Shown here: positions 8,465 through 16,590 of the stretch, one piece after another | How the letters are laid out: each line of letters opens with the position of its first letter | Position numbering within the stretch: position 1 is the stretch's first letter | From: Comamonadaceae bacterium OH2545_COT-014 | Lineage (GTDB): Bacteria; Pseudomonadota; Gammaproteobacteria; Burkholderiales; Burkholderiaceae_C | Direction of reading: 5' to 3' | Length of the DNA stretch: 64,000 nt | NCBI GenBank assembly: GCA_003859965.1 | Contig: RQYR01000009.1 | Location: 45,352-109,351 of the forward strand | Position numbers and translations under genes: made by a program | The notes under the pieces: generated by a model | The model's input: only the letters and a program-made list of their open reading frames with translations | Database searches by the model: none | What the model was told of the DNA's origin: nothing

Positions 8465-9826
8465 ATGTTCCCTCGTCCTCCCATTCCCGCTTTCACCCCG
8501 CCGCTGCTGCGCGCCGTGCTCACGCTGCTAGGCGGCGGCGCGCTGGCGCAGCTGCTGCCGCTGCTGCTGGGGCCGCTGCTGGCGCGCCTGTACACGCCCG
8601 AGGCCTTTGGCCTGTTCACCCAGTTCGCCACCGTGGCCGCCGCGCTGGCGGTGGCTGCCAGCCTGCGTTATGAACAGGCGCTGCCGCTGGCCGCCGACGA
8701 GGCCGAGGCGCAAGCCCTGCTGGCGCTGTGCCTGCGCCTGCTGCTGGCCGCCGCGCTGCTGGCCGCGCCGCTGGGCTGGGCGCTGGCGCGCCTGGGCGCG
8801 CTGCCCTGGCCCTGGCTGCTGCCGCTGGCGGTGGCCGCCAGCGGGCTGCTGCAAGTGGGCATGCTGTGGGCCAACCGCGTCCGCCGCTTTGGTGCGCTGG
8901 CCTTCAGCCGCGTGGTGCAGTACGGCGGCGCGGCGGTGCTGCAAGTGGCGCTGGGCGCGTGGCTGTGGCAGGCCAGTGGCGCCCCGGCCGAGGCGGACGT
9001 GGCCTGGACGCTGCCGCTGGCCGCCGCGCTGGCGGCGCTGCTGGCGGCCGGGCCGCTGGCCCGGCCCGCGCCAGCGGGCGGCTGGCGCGGTCTGTGGCGG
9101 GCGCAGGCCGCGCCCGGTGGCGGTGGTGGCGGTGGTGGCGGTGGTGGCGGCCCCGGCCTGCGCCAGCGCATGGCCCAGGCCGCGCGGCGGCACCGTGACT
9201 TTGCCCTCGTCAACACCCCGCACGCTTTTCTAGGCACGGCGCAGGACGCGCTGGCCGTGGCCCTGCTGGCGGCCTGGGCGGGCGATGCGGCGGCGGGTTT
9301 CTGGGGGCTGGCGCTGCGCTACCTGAAAGCGCCGGCCACGCTGGTGGGCAGCGCCGTGTCGCAGGCGCTGTACCCGCGCTTGGCCCAGGCCGCCCCGCAG
9401 GACGCGCGGCGCACGGTGCGGCAGGTGATGGCGCTGCTGGCCGCTGTGGCGCTGCCGCTGGCGCTGGCGCTGCTGCTGGCCGGGCCGTGGCTGTTCGCGC
9501 TGGCCTTTGGCGAGCCGTGGCGCGAGGCGGGGGAGCTGGCGCGCGCGCTGGCACCCTACATCGGCGCGCATTTTGTAGCCGCGCCGCTGGCGGTGGTGAC
9601 CATGGCCTGGGGCGCGCAGCGCTGGGCGTTTCGGCTGGCGCTGGCCGGGCAGGCGCTGTTTCTGGCCGCGCTGGCGGCGGGCCTGCACGCGGGCGGTTTG
9701 CAGGGTGGCGCCTGGGCCGTGTCGGCCGTCATGCTGCCGTATTTCGGCTGGTATTTCTGGCGGCTGGCGCGCTGGCCGCAGGCGCCGCAGCCGCCCCATG
9801 TTCCGGAAGGAGGACAAACGCCATGA
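8465..9826 (+). CDS. Polysaccharide flippase (Wzx/MATE-like oligosaccharide translocase)
   Basis: An integral membrane protein of about 453 residues with 12-14 hydrophobic segments and the N-terminal pattern LLGGGALAQLLPLLLGPLLARLYTPEAFG, which is typical of lipopolysaccharide and exopolysaccharide flippases of the MOP superfamily that move undecaprenyl-linked glycans across the inner membrane. The ATG at 8465 directly precedes this region. Between two halves lies an unusual run of 12 glycines (9116-9151) in what should be a cytoplasmic loop. Its TGA overlaps the ATG of the next gene, an acyltransferase, so the two are translationally coupled. No glycosyltransferases are near. Confidence 0.85.
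   Translation: MFPRPPIPAFTPPLLRAVLTLLGGGALAQLLPLLLGPLLARLYTPEAFGLFTQFATVAAALAVAASLRYEQALPLAADEAEAQALLALCLRLLLAAALLAAPLGWALARLGALPWPWLLPLAVAASGLLQVGMLWANRVRRFGALAFSRVVQYGGAAVLQVALGAWLWQASGAPAEADVAWTLPLAAALAALLAAGPLARPAPAGGWRGLWRAQAAPGGGGGGGGGGGGPGLRQRMAQAARRHRDFALVNTPHAFLGTAQDALAVALLAAWAGDAAAGFWGLALRYLKAPATLVGSAVSQALYPRLAQAAPQDARRTVRQVMALLAAVALPLALALLLAGPWLFALAFGEPWREAGELARALAPYIGAHFVAAPLAVVTMAWGAQRWAFRLALAGQALFLAALAAGLHAGGLQGGAWAVSAVMLPYFGWYFWRLARWPQAPQPPHVPEGGQTP
9116..9151 (+). repeat. GGTGGTGGC microsatellite encoding 12 glycines
   Basis: A 36-base tract of GGT and GGC codons with a 9-base period inside the flippase gene. It encodes an uninterrupted Gly12 linker flanked by prolines. Tracts of this kind are prone to slippage in units of 3 or 9 bases, which would change linker length without shifting the frame. 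Confidence 0.9.
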
Positions 9827-10392
9827 GAGCCTGGCTCAACCGCTGGCGGCGGCGCGTGGTGCGCTGGCTGCTGTTTCGCATGGTGTTTGGCGAACGCAGC
9901 GGCGGGCGTCGGCTGCCCGGCACGCGCATCTCGCCCAGCGCCTGCATTGAGCACGAAGCCGGGCTGATGCTGGGCGATGACGTGTTCATTGGCCACTTCT
10001 GCTTTATTGAAGCCAACGGCGGCGTGTGCATTGGCGCGGGCACGCAGATCACCCATTACGTGAGCATCGTCACCCACAGCACCCACCGCAGCGTGCGCCT
10101 GGGCCGGGGGCTGGCCGACGTGCGCGCGCCGGTGCGCGTGGGCGAACGCTGCTTCATCGGCCCGCACAGCACCCTGGAGGCGGGCGCCGTGCTGGGCCAC
10201 GGCTGCGTGGTGGCCTCGCACAGCCGGGTGCGCGGCACGTTTGCCGACTTTGCCCTCATTGCCGGCAGCCCAGCGCGCGCGGTGGGCGATGTGCGTCAGG
10301 CCGACGAGCGCTGGCTGGCGGCCCACCCCGAGGCCCGCGCGGCCTACGAAGCCTGGCAGGCGGCGCTGGCGGCCCGGCCCGCAGGGCGCTGA
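9823..10392 (+). CDS. Hexapeptide-repeat acyltransferase (LbH, WbbJ-like)
   Basis: A 189-residue protein with a short basic, amphipathic N-terminus (WLNRWRRRVVRWLLF) and a left-handed beta-helix built from hexapeptide repeats: ISPSACIEHEAGLMLGDD, VFIGHFCFI, VCIGAGTQI, VRVGERCFIG, LEAGAVLGHGCVVASHS. The C-terminal motif IAGSPARAVGD is typical of sugar O-acetyltransferases using acetyl-CoA. The catalytic His probably lies in the THYVSIVTHST region. A strong AAGGAGG sits 8 bases before the ATG, which overlaps the flippase stop. Together they suggest acetylation and export of a surface glycan. Confidence 0.88.
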   Translation: MRAWLNRWRRRVVRWLLFRMVFGERSGGRRLPGTRISPSACIEHEAGLMLGDDVFIGHFCFIEANGGVCIGAGTQITHYVSIVTHSTHRSVRLGRGLADVRAPVRVGERCFIGPHSTLEAGAVLGHGCVVASHSRVRGTFADFALIAGSPARAVGDVRQADERWLAAHPEARAAYEAWQAALAARPAGR

Positions 10393-10441
10393 GCCGGGTG
10401 CGGCGCGCTTGCCACGGGCGTAGCGGGCCTGGCCGCCGTCC

Positions 10442-10458
10442 GCTATTTTTTTGGTAGC
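10442..10458. repeat. 17-bp GCTAT...TAGC dispersed element
   Basis: GCTATTTTTTTGGTAGC lies in the 291-base gap between the acyltransferase and fpr. It differs by one base from the element at 13964-13980 and is a member of the dispersed family described in the findings. Nothing else recognisable is in this gap. Confidence 0.75.
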
Positions 10459-10683
10459 TTTCAAGCCTTTTGCAATGTGCCGCCACGGCCTGGAAAGCAG
10501 GTGTAACCGGCGTGCGACAATACGGCTGGCCCGCCAGCGAGCCTGGTGCTTGTGGCGCGGCGTGGCGGGCGAGCGCGCGGCGTGTGCCGGGCCTCTTTCG
10601 GGCCTTCCGGGTCCGCCGGCCCTGGCGGGGCCGTGCTGGCGCAGCCCCTTGTTTTCTGTACCGTTTTTTCCTTTTCCGCTGTC

Positions 10684-11457
10684 ATGGCCGCTTTCGACGA
10701 CGAAAAAGTCCTCTCTGTCCACCACTGGACCGACCGCCTGTTTTCCTTTACCACCACGCGCAGCCAGAGCCTGCGCTTTTCCAACGGCCACTTCACCATG
10801 ATCGGCCTGCGCGTGAACGGCAAGCCGCTGCTGCGGGCGTACTCCATCGTCAGTCCCAACTACGAGGAAACGCTGGAGTTCCTGAGCATCAAGGTGCCCG
10901 ATGGCCCGCTCACCAGCCGCCTGCAGCACATCCAGCCGGGCGACCACGTCATCGTCGGCCACAAGCCCACGGGCACGCTGCTCATCGACTACCTGCTGCC
11001 GGGCAAGCGCCTGTACCTGTTTGGCACCGGCACCGGGCTGGCGCCGTTCATGAGCATCATCCGCGACCCCGACACCTACGAGAAATACGAAACCGTGGTG
11101 CTGGTGCACGGCTGCCGCCTGGTCAGCGAGCTGGCCTACCGCGACTACATCACGCAGGAGCTGCCGCAACACGAGTTCCTGGGCGAGATGGTGCGCCAGC
11201 AGCTCAAGTATTACCCCACCGTCACGCGCGAGCCGTTCGCCACCCAGGGCCGCATTCCCGATCTGATCGAAAGCGGCAAGATGGCCGCCGACCTGGGCCT
11301 GCCCGCGCTCGACCCGGAGCAAGACCGCGTGATGCTGTGCGGCAGCCCGGAGATGCTCAAGTCCATCAAGGCCGTGCTGGAGGCGCGCGGCTTCAACGAA
11401 GGCAACACCACCACGCCGGGCGACTACGTGGTGGAGCGCGCCTTCGTCGAGCAGTAA
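10684..11457 (+). CDS. fpr: Ferredoxin--NADP reductase
   Basis: A 257-residue FAD enzyme that exchanges electrons between NADPH and ferredoxin or flavodoxin in the cytoplasm. The FAD-binding RAYSIVS motif (RxYS) is at about residue 51, followed by the NADP-binding GTGTGLAPFMS and the late VMLCGSPEML segment. The C-terminus VVERAFVEQ extends past the last conserved strand with an aromatic residue near the end, as in the bacterial subclass. The ATG at 10684 is supported by homologous N-termini (M-x-x-F-x-x-E-K-V-L); the longer frame from 10546 is a Gly/Ala/Arg-rich shadow. Monocistronic. Confidence 0.95.
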   Translation: MAAFDDEKVLSVHHWTDRLFSFTTTRSQSLRFSNGHFTMIGLRVNGKPLLRAYSIVSPNYEETLEFLSIKVPDGPLTSRLQHIQPGDHVIVGHKPTGTLLIDYLLPGKRLYLFGTGTGLAPFMSIIRDPDTYEKYETVVLVHGCRLVSELAYRDYITQELPQHEFLGEMVRQQLKYYPTVTREPFATQGRIPDLIESGKMAADLGLPALDPEQDRVMLCGSPEMLKSIKAVLEARGFNEGNTTTPGDYVVERAFVEQ

Positions 11458-11510
11458 GAACCTGTTCAACGTCCCTGCGCCGCCGCGCGCTGGCGCTGCA
11501 CTGAAAAGGC

Positions 11511-12788
11511 TTACTGAATCACGCCCTTTTCGCGCAGCAGCGCGATCTGCTGCGGTGTCAGCCCTGCTTCGGCCAGCACGGCCAGGGTGTCGTCGCCCAG
11601 GCCGGGGGCGCTGTGGCGCACGCGGCCCGGCGTGGCTGAGAGTTTGGGCACGATGCCGGGCGCCAGCATGGTGTCGCCATCGCGCGTGGTCTGCGTCAAC
11701 AGCATCTCGCGCGCCTGGTAATGGGGGTCTTCGGCAATGTCGCGTGCGGTGTAAACCTTGCCGGCGGGCACGCGCGCGGCGGCCAGGCTGTCCATCACCT
11801 GCCGCACGGTGCGCGGGGCCGTCCAGGCGGCGATGGCGGCGTCAATCTCATCCACCCGCGCCACGCGTCCGGCGTTGTGGGCCAGATCGGGCGCGTCGGC
11901 CAGGTCGGCGCGGCCAATGGCCTGCATCAGCCGCTTGAAGATGCTGTCGCCGTTGCCGGCCACCAGCACCCAGCCGTCGGTGCAGGGGTAGGCGTTGCTG
12001 GGCGCGATGCCTGGCAGCGCGCTGCCCGCAGCCTCGCGCACGGCGCCAAAGGCGCTGTACTCGGGGATCAGGCTTTCCATCACGTTGAACACCGCCTCGT
12101 GCAGCGCCACGTCAATCACCTGCCCCGGCCCGCCGTGCGCCTGGCGGTGGTAGAGCGCCAGCAGCACGCCAATGGCGCCGTGCAGCGCGGCCAGCGTGTC
12201 GCCAATGGACACGCCCACGCGCACCGGCACGCGGCCCGGCTCGCCCGTGAGGTGGCGCAGCCCGCCCATGGCCTCGCCAATCACGCCAAAGCCGGGCAAG
12301 TCGCGGTACGGCCCTGTCTGACCGTAGCCGGAGATGCGCAGGATGATGAGGCCGGGGTTGATCACGTGCAGTTGCGCAGGCGCCATGCCCCAGCCCTCCA
12401 GCGTGCCGGGGCGGAAGTTTTCGATCAGCACGTCGGCCTCGGCAATCAGGCGGCGGGCGATGTCCTGCCCTTCGGGCTGGCGCAGATCCAGCGCCACCGA
12501 GCGCTTGTTGCGCGACTGCACTTGCCACCACACCGACGTGCCGTTTTTCAGCAGCCGCCAGTTACGCAGCGGGTCGCCCGTGCCGGTGGCCTCGATCTTG
12601 ATGACCTCGGCGCCAAAGTCGCCCAGCGTCTTGCCGCAAAACGGCCCGGCGATGAGCTGGCCCATTTCCACCACGCGCAGGCCGGCCAGGGCTTGGGGCG
12701 GTGGCGTGGTGCGGGCAGGGGAAGGGGCGGCAGGGCGGTCAGGGCGGTCAGGGCGGTCAGGGCAGGGGCGGCGGGTGTCGGCGGTCAT
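11511..12788 (-). CDS. CaiB/BaiF family CoA-transferase
   Basis: A 425-residue class III CoA-transferase, which moves CoA between carboxylic acids. The family start LAGLRVVEMGQLIAGPFCG, the ADVLIENFRPGTLEGWG segment and the late AHPNxx-like region are present. The region aligned to the usual catalytic aspartate (x-G-Y-D-x-x-x-Q-A-x-x-G) reads PGFGVIGEAMGG, giving glycine where the nucleophilic Asp is expected. The N-terminus has three Asp-Arg-Pro repeats from a 9-base tandem repeat. The start ATG at 12788 has AAGAGGA upstream. It lies 105 bases after a P1-type peptidase on the same strand, possibly one transcript. Confidence 0.88.
   Translation of the reverse strand: MTADTRRPCPDRPDRPDRPAAPSPARTTPPPQALAGLRVVEMGQLIAGPFCGKTLGDFGAEVIKIEATGTGDPLRNWRLLKNGTSVWWQVQSRNKRSVALDLRQPEGQDIARRLIAEADVLIENFRPGTLEGWGMAPAQLHVINPGLIILRISGYGQTGPYRDLPGFGVIGEAMGGLRHLTGEPGRVPVRVGVSIGDTLAALHGAIGVLLALYHRQAHGGPGQVIDVALHEAVFNVMESLIPEYSAFGAVREAAGSALPGIAPSNAYPCTDGWVLVAGNGDSIFKRLMQAIGRADLADAPDLAHNAGRVARVDEIDAAIAAWTAPRTVRQVMDSLAAARVPAGKVYTARDIAEDPHYQAREMLLTQTTRDGDTMLAPGIVPKLSATPGRVRHSAPGLGDDTLAVLAEAGLTPQQIALLREKGVIQ
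12731..12757. repeat. Three tandem 9-bp units in the CoA-transferase N-terminus
   Basis: CAGGGCGGT is repeated exactly three times, with a degenerate fourth unit, encoding the DRP tripeptide on the minus strand. It lies before the conserved domain and so is free to vary in copy number. Confidence 0.9.
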
Positions 12789-12893
12789 GGCATTCCTCTT
12801 GCAAAACGCGGGCAGCTCGCATTCTGGCTTGCCATGCGCTGGCGGGCCGCCGCATCTTGCGCGGCCCGCGGCGCTGGCCGCGTTGCGGGGTTG

Positions 12894-13910
12894 TCAGCGC
12901 AGGTCGGCGGCGGCGGGCAGCCACAGCGCGCCGGCCTGCAGGCCGCAGGCGGCGCGCACGGCGTTGGCGCAGGCGCGGGCCACGGCTTCGGCGGCCAGGG
13001 TGGCGAGCACGTTCAGGCCGGGCGAGGGCGCGTCAGCCAGGCCGGTGCCCAGGGCGAACAGGGTGTCGCCGTCGGCCTGGGTGTGAATGGGGCAGATGGC
13101 GCGCGCCAGGCCGTCATGGCCGGCGGTGGCCAGGCGCTGCGCCCCGGCCTTGGTGAGCGGGGCATCGGTGGCGATGACGCCAATGGTGGTGTTGCCGCCC
13201 GCCAGCAGCGCCAGCGGCGGTTCGCCCGCCAGCAGGGCGCGGCGGGTGTCGCGCAGGGCGTGGCCGCCGGGCGTGCGGGCGCCAGCGAGCAGGGGGCCGT
13301 CGGGCGCGCGCACGTCGCCCAGCGCGTTGACGGCGATCAGCGCGCCCACGGTTACGCCGCCCACGGTGCAGGCGGCGGTGCCAATGCCGCCTTTCATGGC
13401 ATGTTCCATGCCGAACATCTTGCCCACGCTGGCGCCGGCGCCAGCGCCCGCGTTGCCTTCGGCGGGGGCGGCGGCGCTGGCGGCCTGACAGGCGGCGTAG
13501 CCAGCGTCGGGGCCGGGGCGCACGCAGGCGTCGCCCACATGCAGGTCGAACAGCACGGCGGCGGGCACGATGGGCACGCGCGCGCCGCCCACGTCCAGCC
13601 CCAGGCCGCGCTCGTCCAGCCAGCGCATCACGCCGCCTGCGGCGTCCAGCCCCCAGGCGCTGCCGCCGGAAAGCAGCACGGCATGCACCACGTCCACGGT
13701 GTTGGCGGGGTGCAGCAAGTCGGTTTCACGGGTGCCGGGCGCGGCGCCGCGCACGTCCACACCGCCAGTAGCGCCTTGCGGTGCAATGACCACGCTGCAC
13801 CCGGTGGGGCGGCGGGTGTCGGTGAAGTGGCCAACGTGAATGCCTTTGACGTCGGTGATGGCGCCGGGGTAACGCGCGGTGGAGGAAGGGGCGGCTGAAT
13901 GGGCTTGCAT
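12894..13910 (-). CDS. P1 family (DmpA/L-aminopeptidase D-esterase type) Ntn-hydrolase
   Basis: A 338-residue member of the DmpA/ThnT family, which self-cleaves to expose an N-terminal nucleophile. Visible landmarks are ITDVKGIHVGHFTD, the oxyanion and substrate loop LLSGGSAWGLDAAGG, EGNAGAGAGASVGK, KGGIGTA and the predicted self-cleavage site GGN240-T241TIGV (cleavage N-T as in ThnT, from family knowledge). Substrates of the family include D-amino-acid amides, beta-peptides and pantetheine derivatives; the actual substrate is not known. No signal peptide, so cytoplasmic. The adjoining gene downstream encodes a CoA-transferase. Confidence 0.88.
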   Translation of the reverse strand: MQAHSAAPSSTARYPGAITDVKGIHVGHFTDTRRPTGCSVVIAPQGATGGVDVRGAAPGTRETDLLHPANTVDVVHAVLLSGGSAWGLDAAGGVMRWLDERGLGLDVGGARVPIVPAAVLFDLHVGDACVRPGPDAGYAACQAASAAAPAEGNAGAGAGASVGKMFGMEHAMKGGIGTAACTVGGVTVGALIAVNALGDVRAPDGPLLAGARTPGGHALRDTRRALLAGEPPLALLAGGNTTIGVIATDAPLTKAGAQRLATAGHDGLARAICPIHTQADGDTLFALGTGLADAPSPGLNVLATLAAEAVARACANAVRAACGLQAGALWLPAAADLR

Positions 13911-13963
13911 GGGCGTTTTTATAAGCGATTTGCCGCTGCACGCCCTTGTGAAAAGCCTGAACA

Positions 13964-13980
13964 GCTATTTTTTTGATAGC
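13964..13980. repeat. 17-bp GCTATTTTTTTGATAGC dispersed element
   Basis: Perfect 5-bp inverted ends GCTAT/ATAGC around a T-rich core, between the P1 peptidase start and the end of the DUF2062 gene. It is the best match to the consensus of the repeat family found at six sites in this window. Confidence 0.8.
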
Positions 13981-14099
13981 TTTTGAGGCGCACGGCCGCA
14001 TGGGGTTTGAGGGGCGGGGGCGGGCTTTGGGGCGTGCGCGCTTGCGGCTGGTCATTGGCGGGTGACTGGCTAGGGGCGCGCCTGAAACGGACAAGGGCG

Positions 14100-14663
14100 T
14101 CAATGCGCCCGGCGTTTGCGGCGCTTCAGGCGCACGTGAAGCCACCAGAGCACGGACACGGTGGCATAGGCCAGCAGCCCGCCGGCGATGGCAAACAGGC
14201 CCAGCCCCACGATGAGCGGCTTGCCCAGCGCCTGCACGCGCTGCCAGGCGCTGGCGGGGGCGTTGGCTTCATGCGCCGTGGCGTCGCCGGGCGCGCTGCT
14301 GTGCGGCGGCGTCAGCGCGGCGGGGGGCGGTTGGCCCTGGTGGCCGGTCAGGCGTGCGCCGGTGCGCCATGCCAGGTAATAGATGGGGGCGAACGTGACC
14401 GGGTTGCTCACCAGCGTGCTGCCCATGGCGGCCGGAATGTTGGCGCGCAGCGCGATGGCGGCGGCGGCCGACAGCGGAATTTGCGCCACCGGAATGAGCA
14501 ACCCGAAAAAGATGCCAATGGCCACGCCCAGGGCCACGCCCCGGCGTGACCAGTGCCACAGTTTGCGCTGGCCCAGCCAAGGCGCCAGCCAGCGCGTGAA
14601 ACGGCCTTGCGCGAGCTGCTCGCGCGTGGGAATAAGGCGGCGGAAGCGGTTCTGGGGCGACAC
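14100..14663 (-). CDS. DUF2062 domain membrane protein
   Basis: A 187-residue protein with the DUF2062 pattern: RFTRWLAPWLGQRKLWHWSRRGVALGVAIGIFFGLLIPVAQIPLSA-type start, then NIPAAMGSTLVSNPVTFAPIYYLAWRTG. Two to three hydrophobic helices place it in the inner membrane. A charged, Pro/Ala-rich loop follows (residues about 108-130), then a C-terminal helix and a basic tail (RLKRRKRRAH). Function is not known; family members are often near glycan or tRNA-modification genes. It lies 262 bases downstream of gntP on the same strand. That 262-base gap (14664-14925) is G-rich and has no recognisable feature. Confidence 0.85.
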   Translation of the reverse strand: MSPQNRFRRLIPTREQLAQGRFTRWLAPWLGQRKLWHWSRRGVALGVAIGIFFGLLIPVAQIPLSAAAAIALRANIPAAMGSTLVSNPVTFAPIYYLAWRTGARLTGHQGQPPPAALTPPHSSAPGDATAHEANAPASAWQRVQALGKPLIVGLGLFAIAGGLLAYATVSVLWWLHVRLKRRKRRAH

Positions 14664-14925
14664 GGGGCGGGCGGCGGCGGGGGTGAAAGCGGGGGAGGCT
14701 GCACGCGCCGGGCGTCACGCACGGGCGGCCAGCGGGCGCGGCGGCCGGGCCACGGGGCTGGCGGAGATCATGGCTGGTTCATGCGTGGGGGTGGGCGATG
14801 CAGCGCGGATTTTCGCGCATGGCGCGCCATGGTGCACGCACCCACGCTGTTTTTTACCCGAGCCGGGCGGGTGGCCGTGGCGGGGAGGGCCTCTCGGCCC
14901 CCCCGCGCCGTGTGTGGCCAGGTTG

Positions 14926-16350
14926 TCAGAACGAACCGAACAGGGTGCCCAGCGTGATGACGGCTATCAGCGCCACCAGCGGAATGGCCATGGTGACCAT
15001 GGCGATGTTCAGGTACGACTGGCGATGCGTGAGGCCGCAGATGGACAGCAGCGTGATGATGGCGCCGCAGTGCGGCAGCGTGTCAAAGCCGCCAGCGGCC
15101 AGCACGGCCACGCGGTGCATCAGCTCGGGGGCGATGCCTGCGGCCTGGGCCATCTCCAGATATTCCTTGCCCAGCGTCTGCAGCGCGATCGACAGGCCGC
15201 CGGACGACGAGCCGGTGATGCCGGCCAGCACGTTCATGGCCACGGCCTCGGAGATCAGCGGGTTGCCGGGCGAGAGGTTGAGCACGGCGTCGCGGATCAG
15301 CGCAAAGCCCGCCAGGCTGGCAATCACCGCGCCGTAGCCCACTTCGGAGGCGGTGTTGAACAGCGGCAGCATGAAGCCGAAAACGCCTTTGTTGATGGTT
15401 TCGCGCAGGTTGGCCCAGCGCCCCAGGCAGGTGACGATGAGCGTGGCGCAGGCCACCACCAGCGCGATGATGAGCGCCCAGATGCCTTGCGCGCCGGCGG
15501 GCTTGAGGTCTTTGAAGCGCTCGCCCATGAAGCCGAAGTCCATGCCCGGAAACACCACGTAGGTGAGCAGGGCGTTAACGCCGATCACCAGCAGCAGCGG
15601 CAGCAGCGCCAGGGCCAGCGGCAGGGTGCGGCGGGTGTCGCCGTGCAGGTTCACCTCGCCGTCGTCGCCGAACTTGTCGTCGTGCAGCTCCAGGCTGTCG
15701 TCATGCTGGCCGTAGCCTTCGCCAGCGGCGCGGGCGGCCTTGGCGCGCGAGCCGATCCACAGCAGGCCCAGGCCGCACATGATGGCGGCCGCAATCAGGC
15801 CCAGCCCCGGGGCGGCGAAGGCGTTGGTGTTGAAGTAGGGGATGGGAATGGCGTTCTGGATGGCCGGCGTGCCCGGCAGCGCCGTCATGGTGAAGGTGAA
15901 CGAACCCAGCGCAATGGCGGCGGGCACCAGGCGCTTGGGCACGTCGGCCGCGCGAAACAGCTCCTTGGCAATGGGGTAGATGGCGAAGGCCACCACGAAC
16001 AGCGATACCCCGCCGTAGGTGAGGATGGCGCAGGCGGCCACTACCGTCAGGATGGCGTGGCGCTCGCCCAGCTTGCGCACGATCCAGCGGGCGATGGTGT
16101 TGGCCGCGCCCGAGTCGGCCATGAGCTGGCCGAACAGCGCCCCCAGCAGGAAGATGGGCAGGAACTTGATGACGTAATTGCCCAGCGCGCCCATGAAAGT
16201 CTGGGTGTAGATGGGCAGCATCAGCGCCGCGTCGCCCGACAGCAGCACCGCCAGCGCCGCCAGCAGCGGCGCCAGCAGCAGCACCGTGATGCCGCGGTAG
16301 GCCAGATACATCAGCAAGATCAGCGAAACAATGATCGCCAGCGTACTCAT
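14926..16350 (-). CDS. GntP family permease (gluconate/hydroxy-acid:H+ symporter)
   Basis: A 474-residue, roughly 12-helix inner-membrane transporter. It starts STLAIIVSLILLMYLAYRG and carries the GntP landmarks PIFLLGALFGQLMADSGAA, TYGGVSLFVVAFAIYPIA and the strongly conserved LPHCGAIITLL near the end. A long hydrophilic loop (EGYGQHDDSLELHDDKFGD region) separates two halves. Family members import gluconate, D-serine, citrate-like or hydroxybutyrate-type acids; no neighbouring catabolic gene fixes the substrate. AGGAG lies 11 bases before the ATG. It is divergent from thrC. Confidence 0.9.
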   Translation of the reverse strand: MSTLAIIVSLILLMYLAYRGITVLLLAPLLAALAVLLSGDAALMLPIYTQTFMGALGNYVIKFLPIFLLGALFGQLMADSGAANTIARWIVRKLGERHAILTVVAACAILTYGGVSLFVVAFAIYPIAKELFRAADVPKRLVPAAIALGSFTFTMTALPGTPAIQNAIPIPYFNTNAFAAPGLGLIAAAIMCGLGLLWIGSRAKAARAAGEGYGQHDDSLELHDDKFGDDGEVNLHGDTRRTLPLALALLPLLLVIGVNALLTYVVFPGMDFGFMGERFKDLKPAGAQGIWALIIALVVACATLIVTCLGRWANLRETINKGVFGFMLPLFNTASEVGYGAVIASLAGFALIRDAVLNLSPGNPLISEAVAMNVLAGITGSSSGGLSIALQTLGKEYLEMAQAAGIAPELMHRVAVLAAGGFDTLPHCGAIITLLSICGLTHRQSYLNIAMVTMAIPLVALIAVITLGTLFGSF

Positions 16351-16590
16351 GAACAGGGTTCTCCTCTTGAAAAATGCTTGATTGGCGCCCTTCCGAGGGG
16401 GCGCTCTGATGCATAGGGAAGGCGAGCATACCCGCGCGCCGGTGCGGGCTGGCGCTGGTGCGTGGCGGCCGCGGCAGCGGTGGGGCGCGTCCTAGAATCC
16501 GCCTCTTTCTTGCCGCCTGGCCTGTGCGCTTCTGGTTTCTTGCCCTTGGCGCCGTTCGCTTGGCTGCCTATTGACTGCAGGATCCATTTC

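Noticed and set aside
12894..13910. P1 peptidase as peptidase of a secretion or toxin system
   Set aside because: No signal peptide and no associated toxin genes; it fits the metabolic DmpA/ThnT family.
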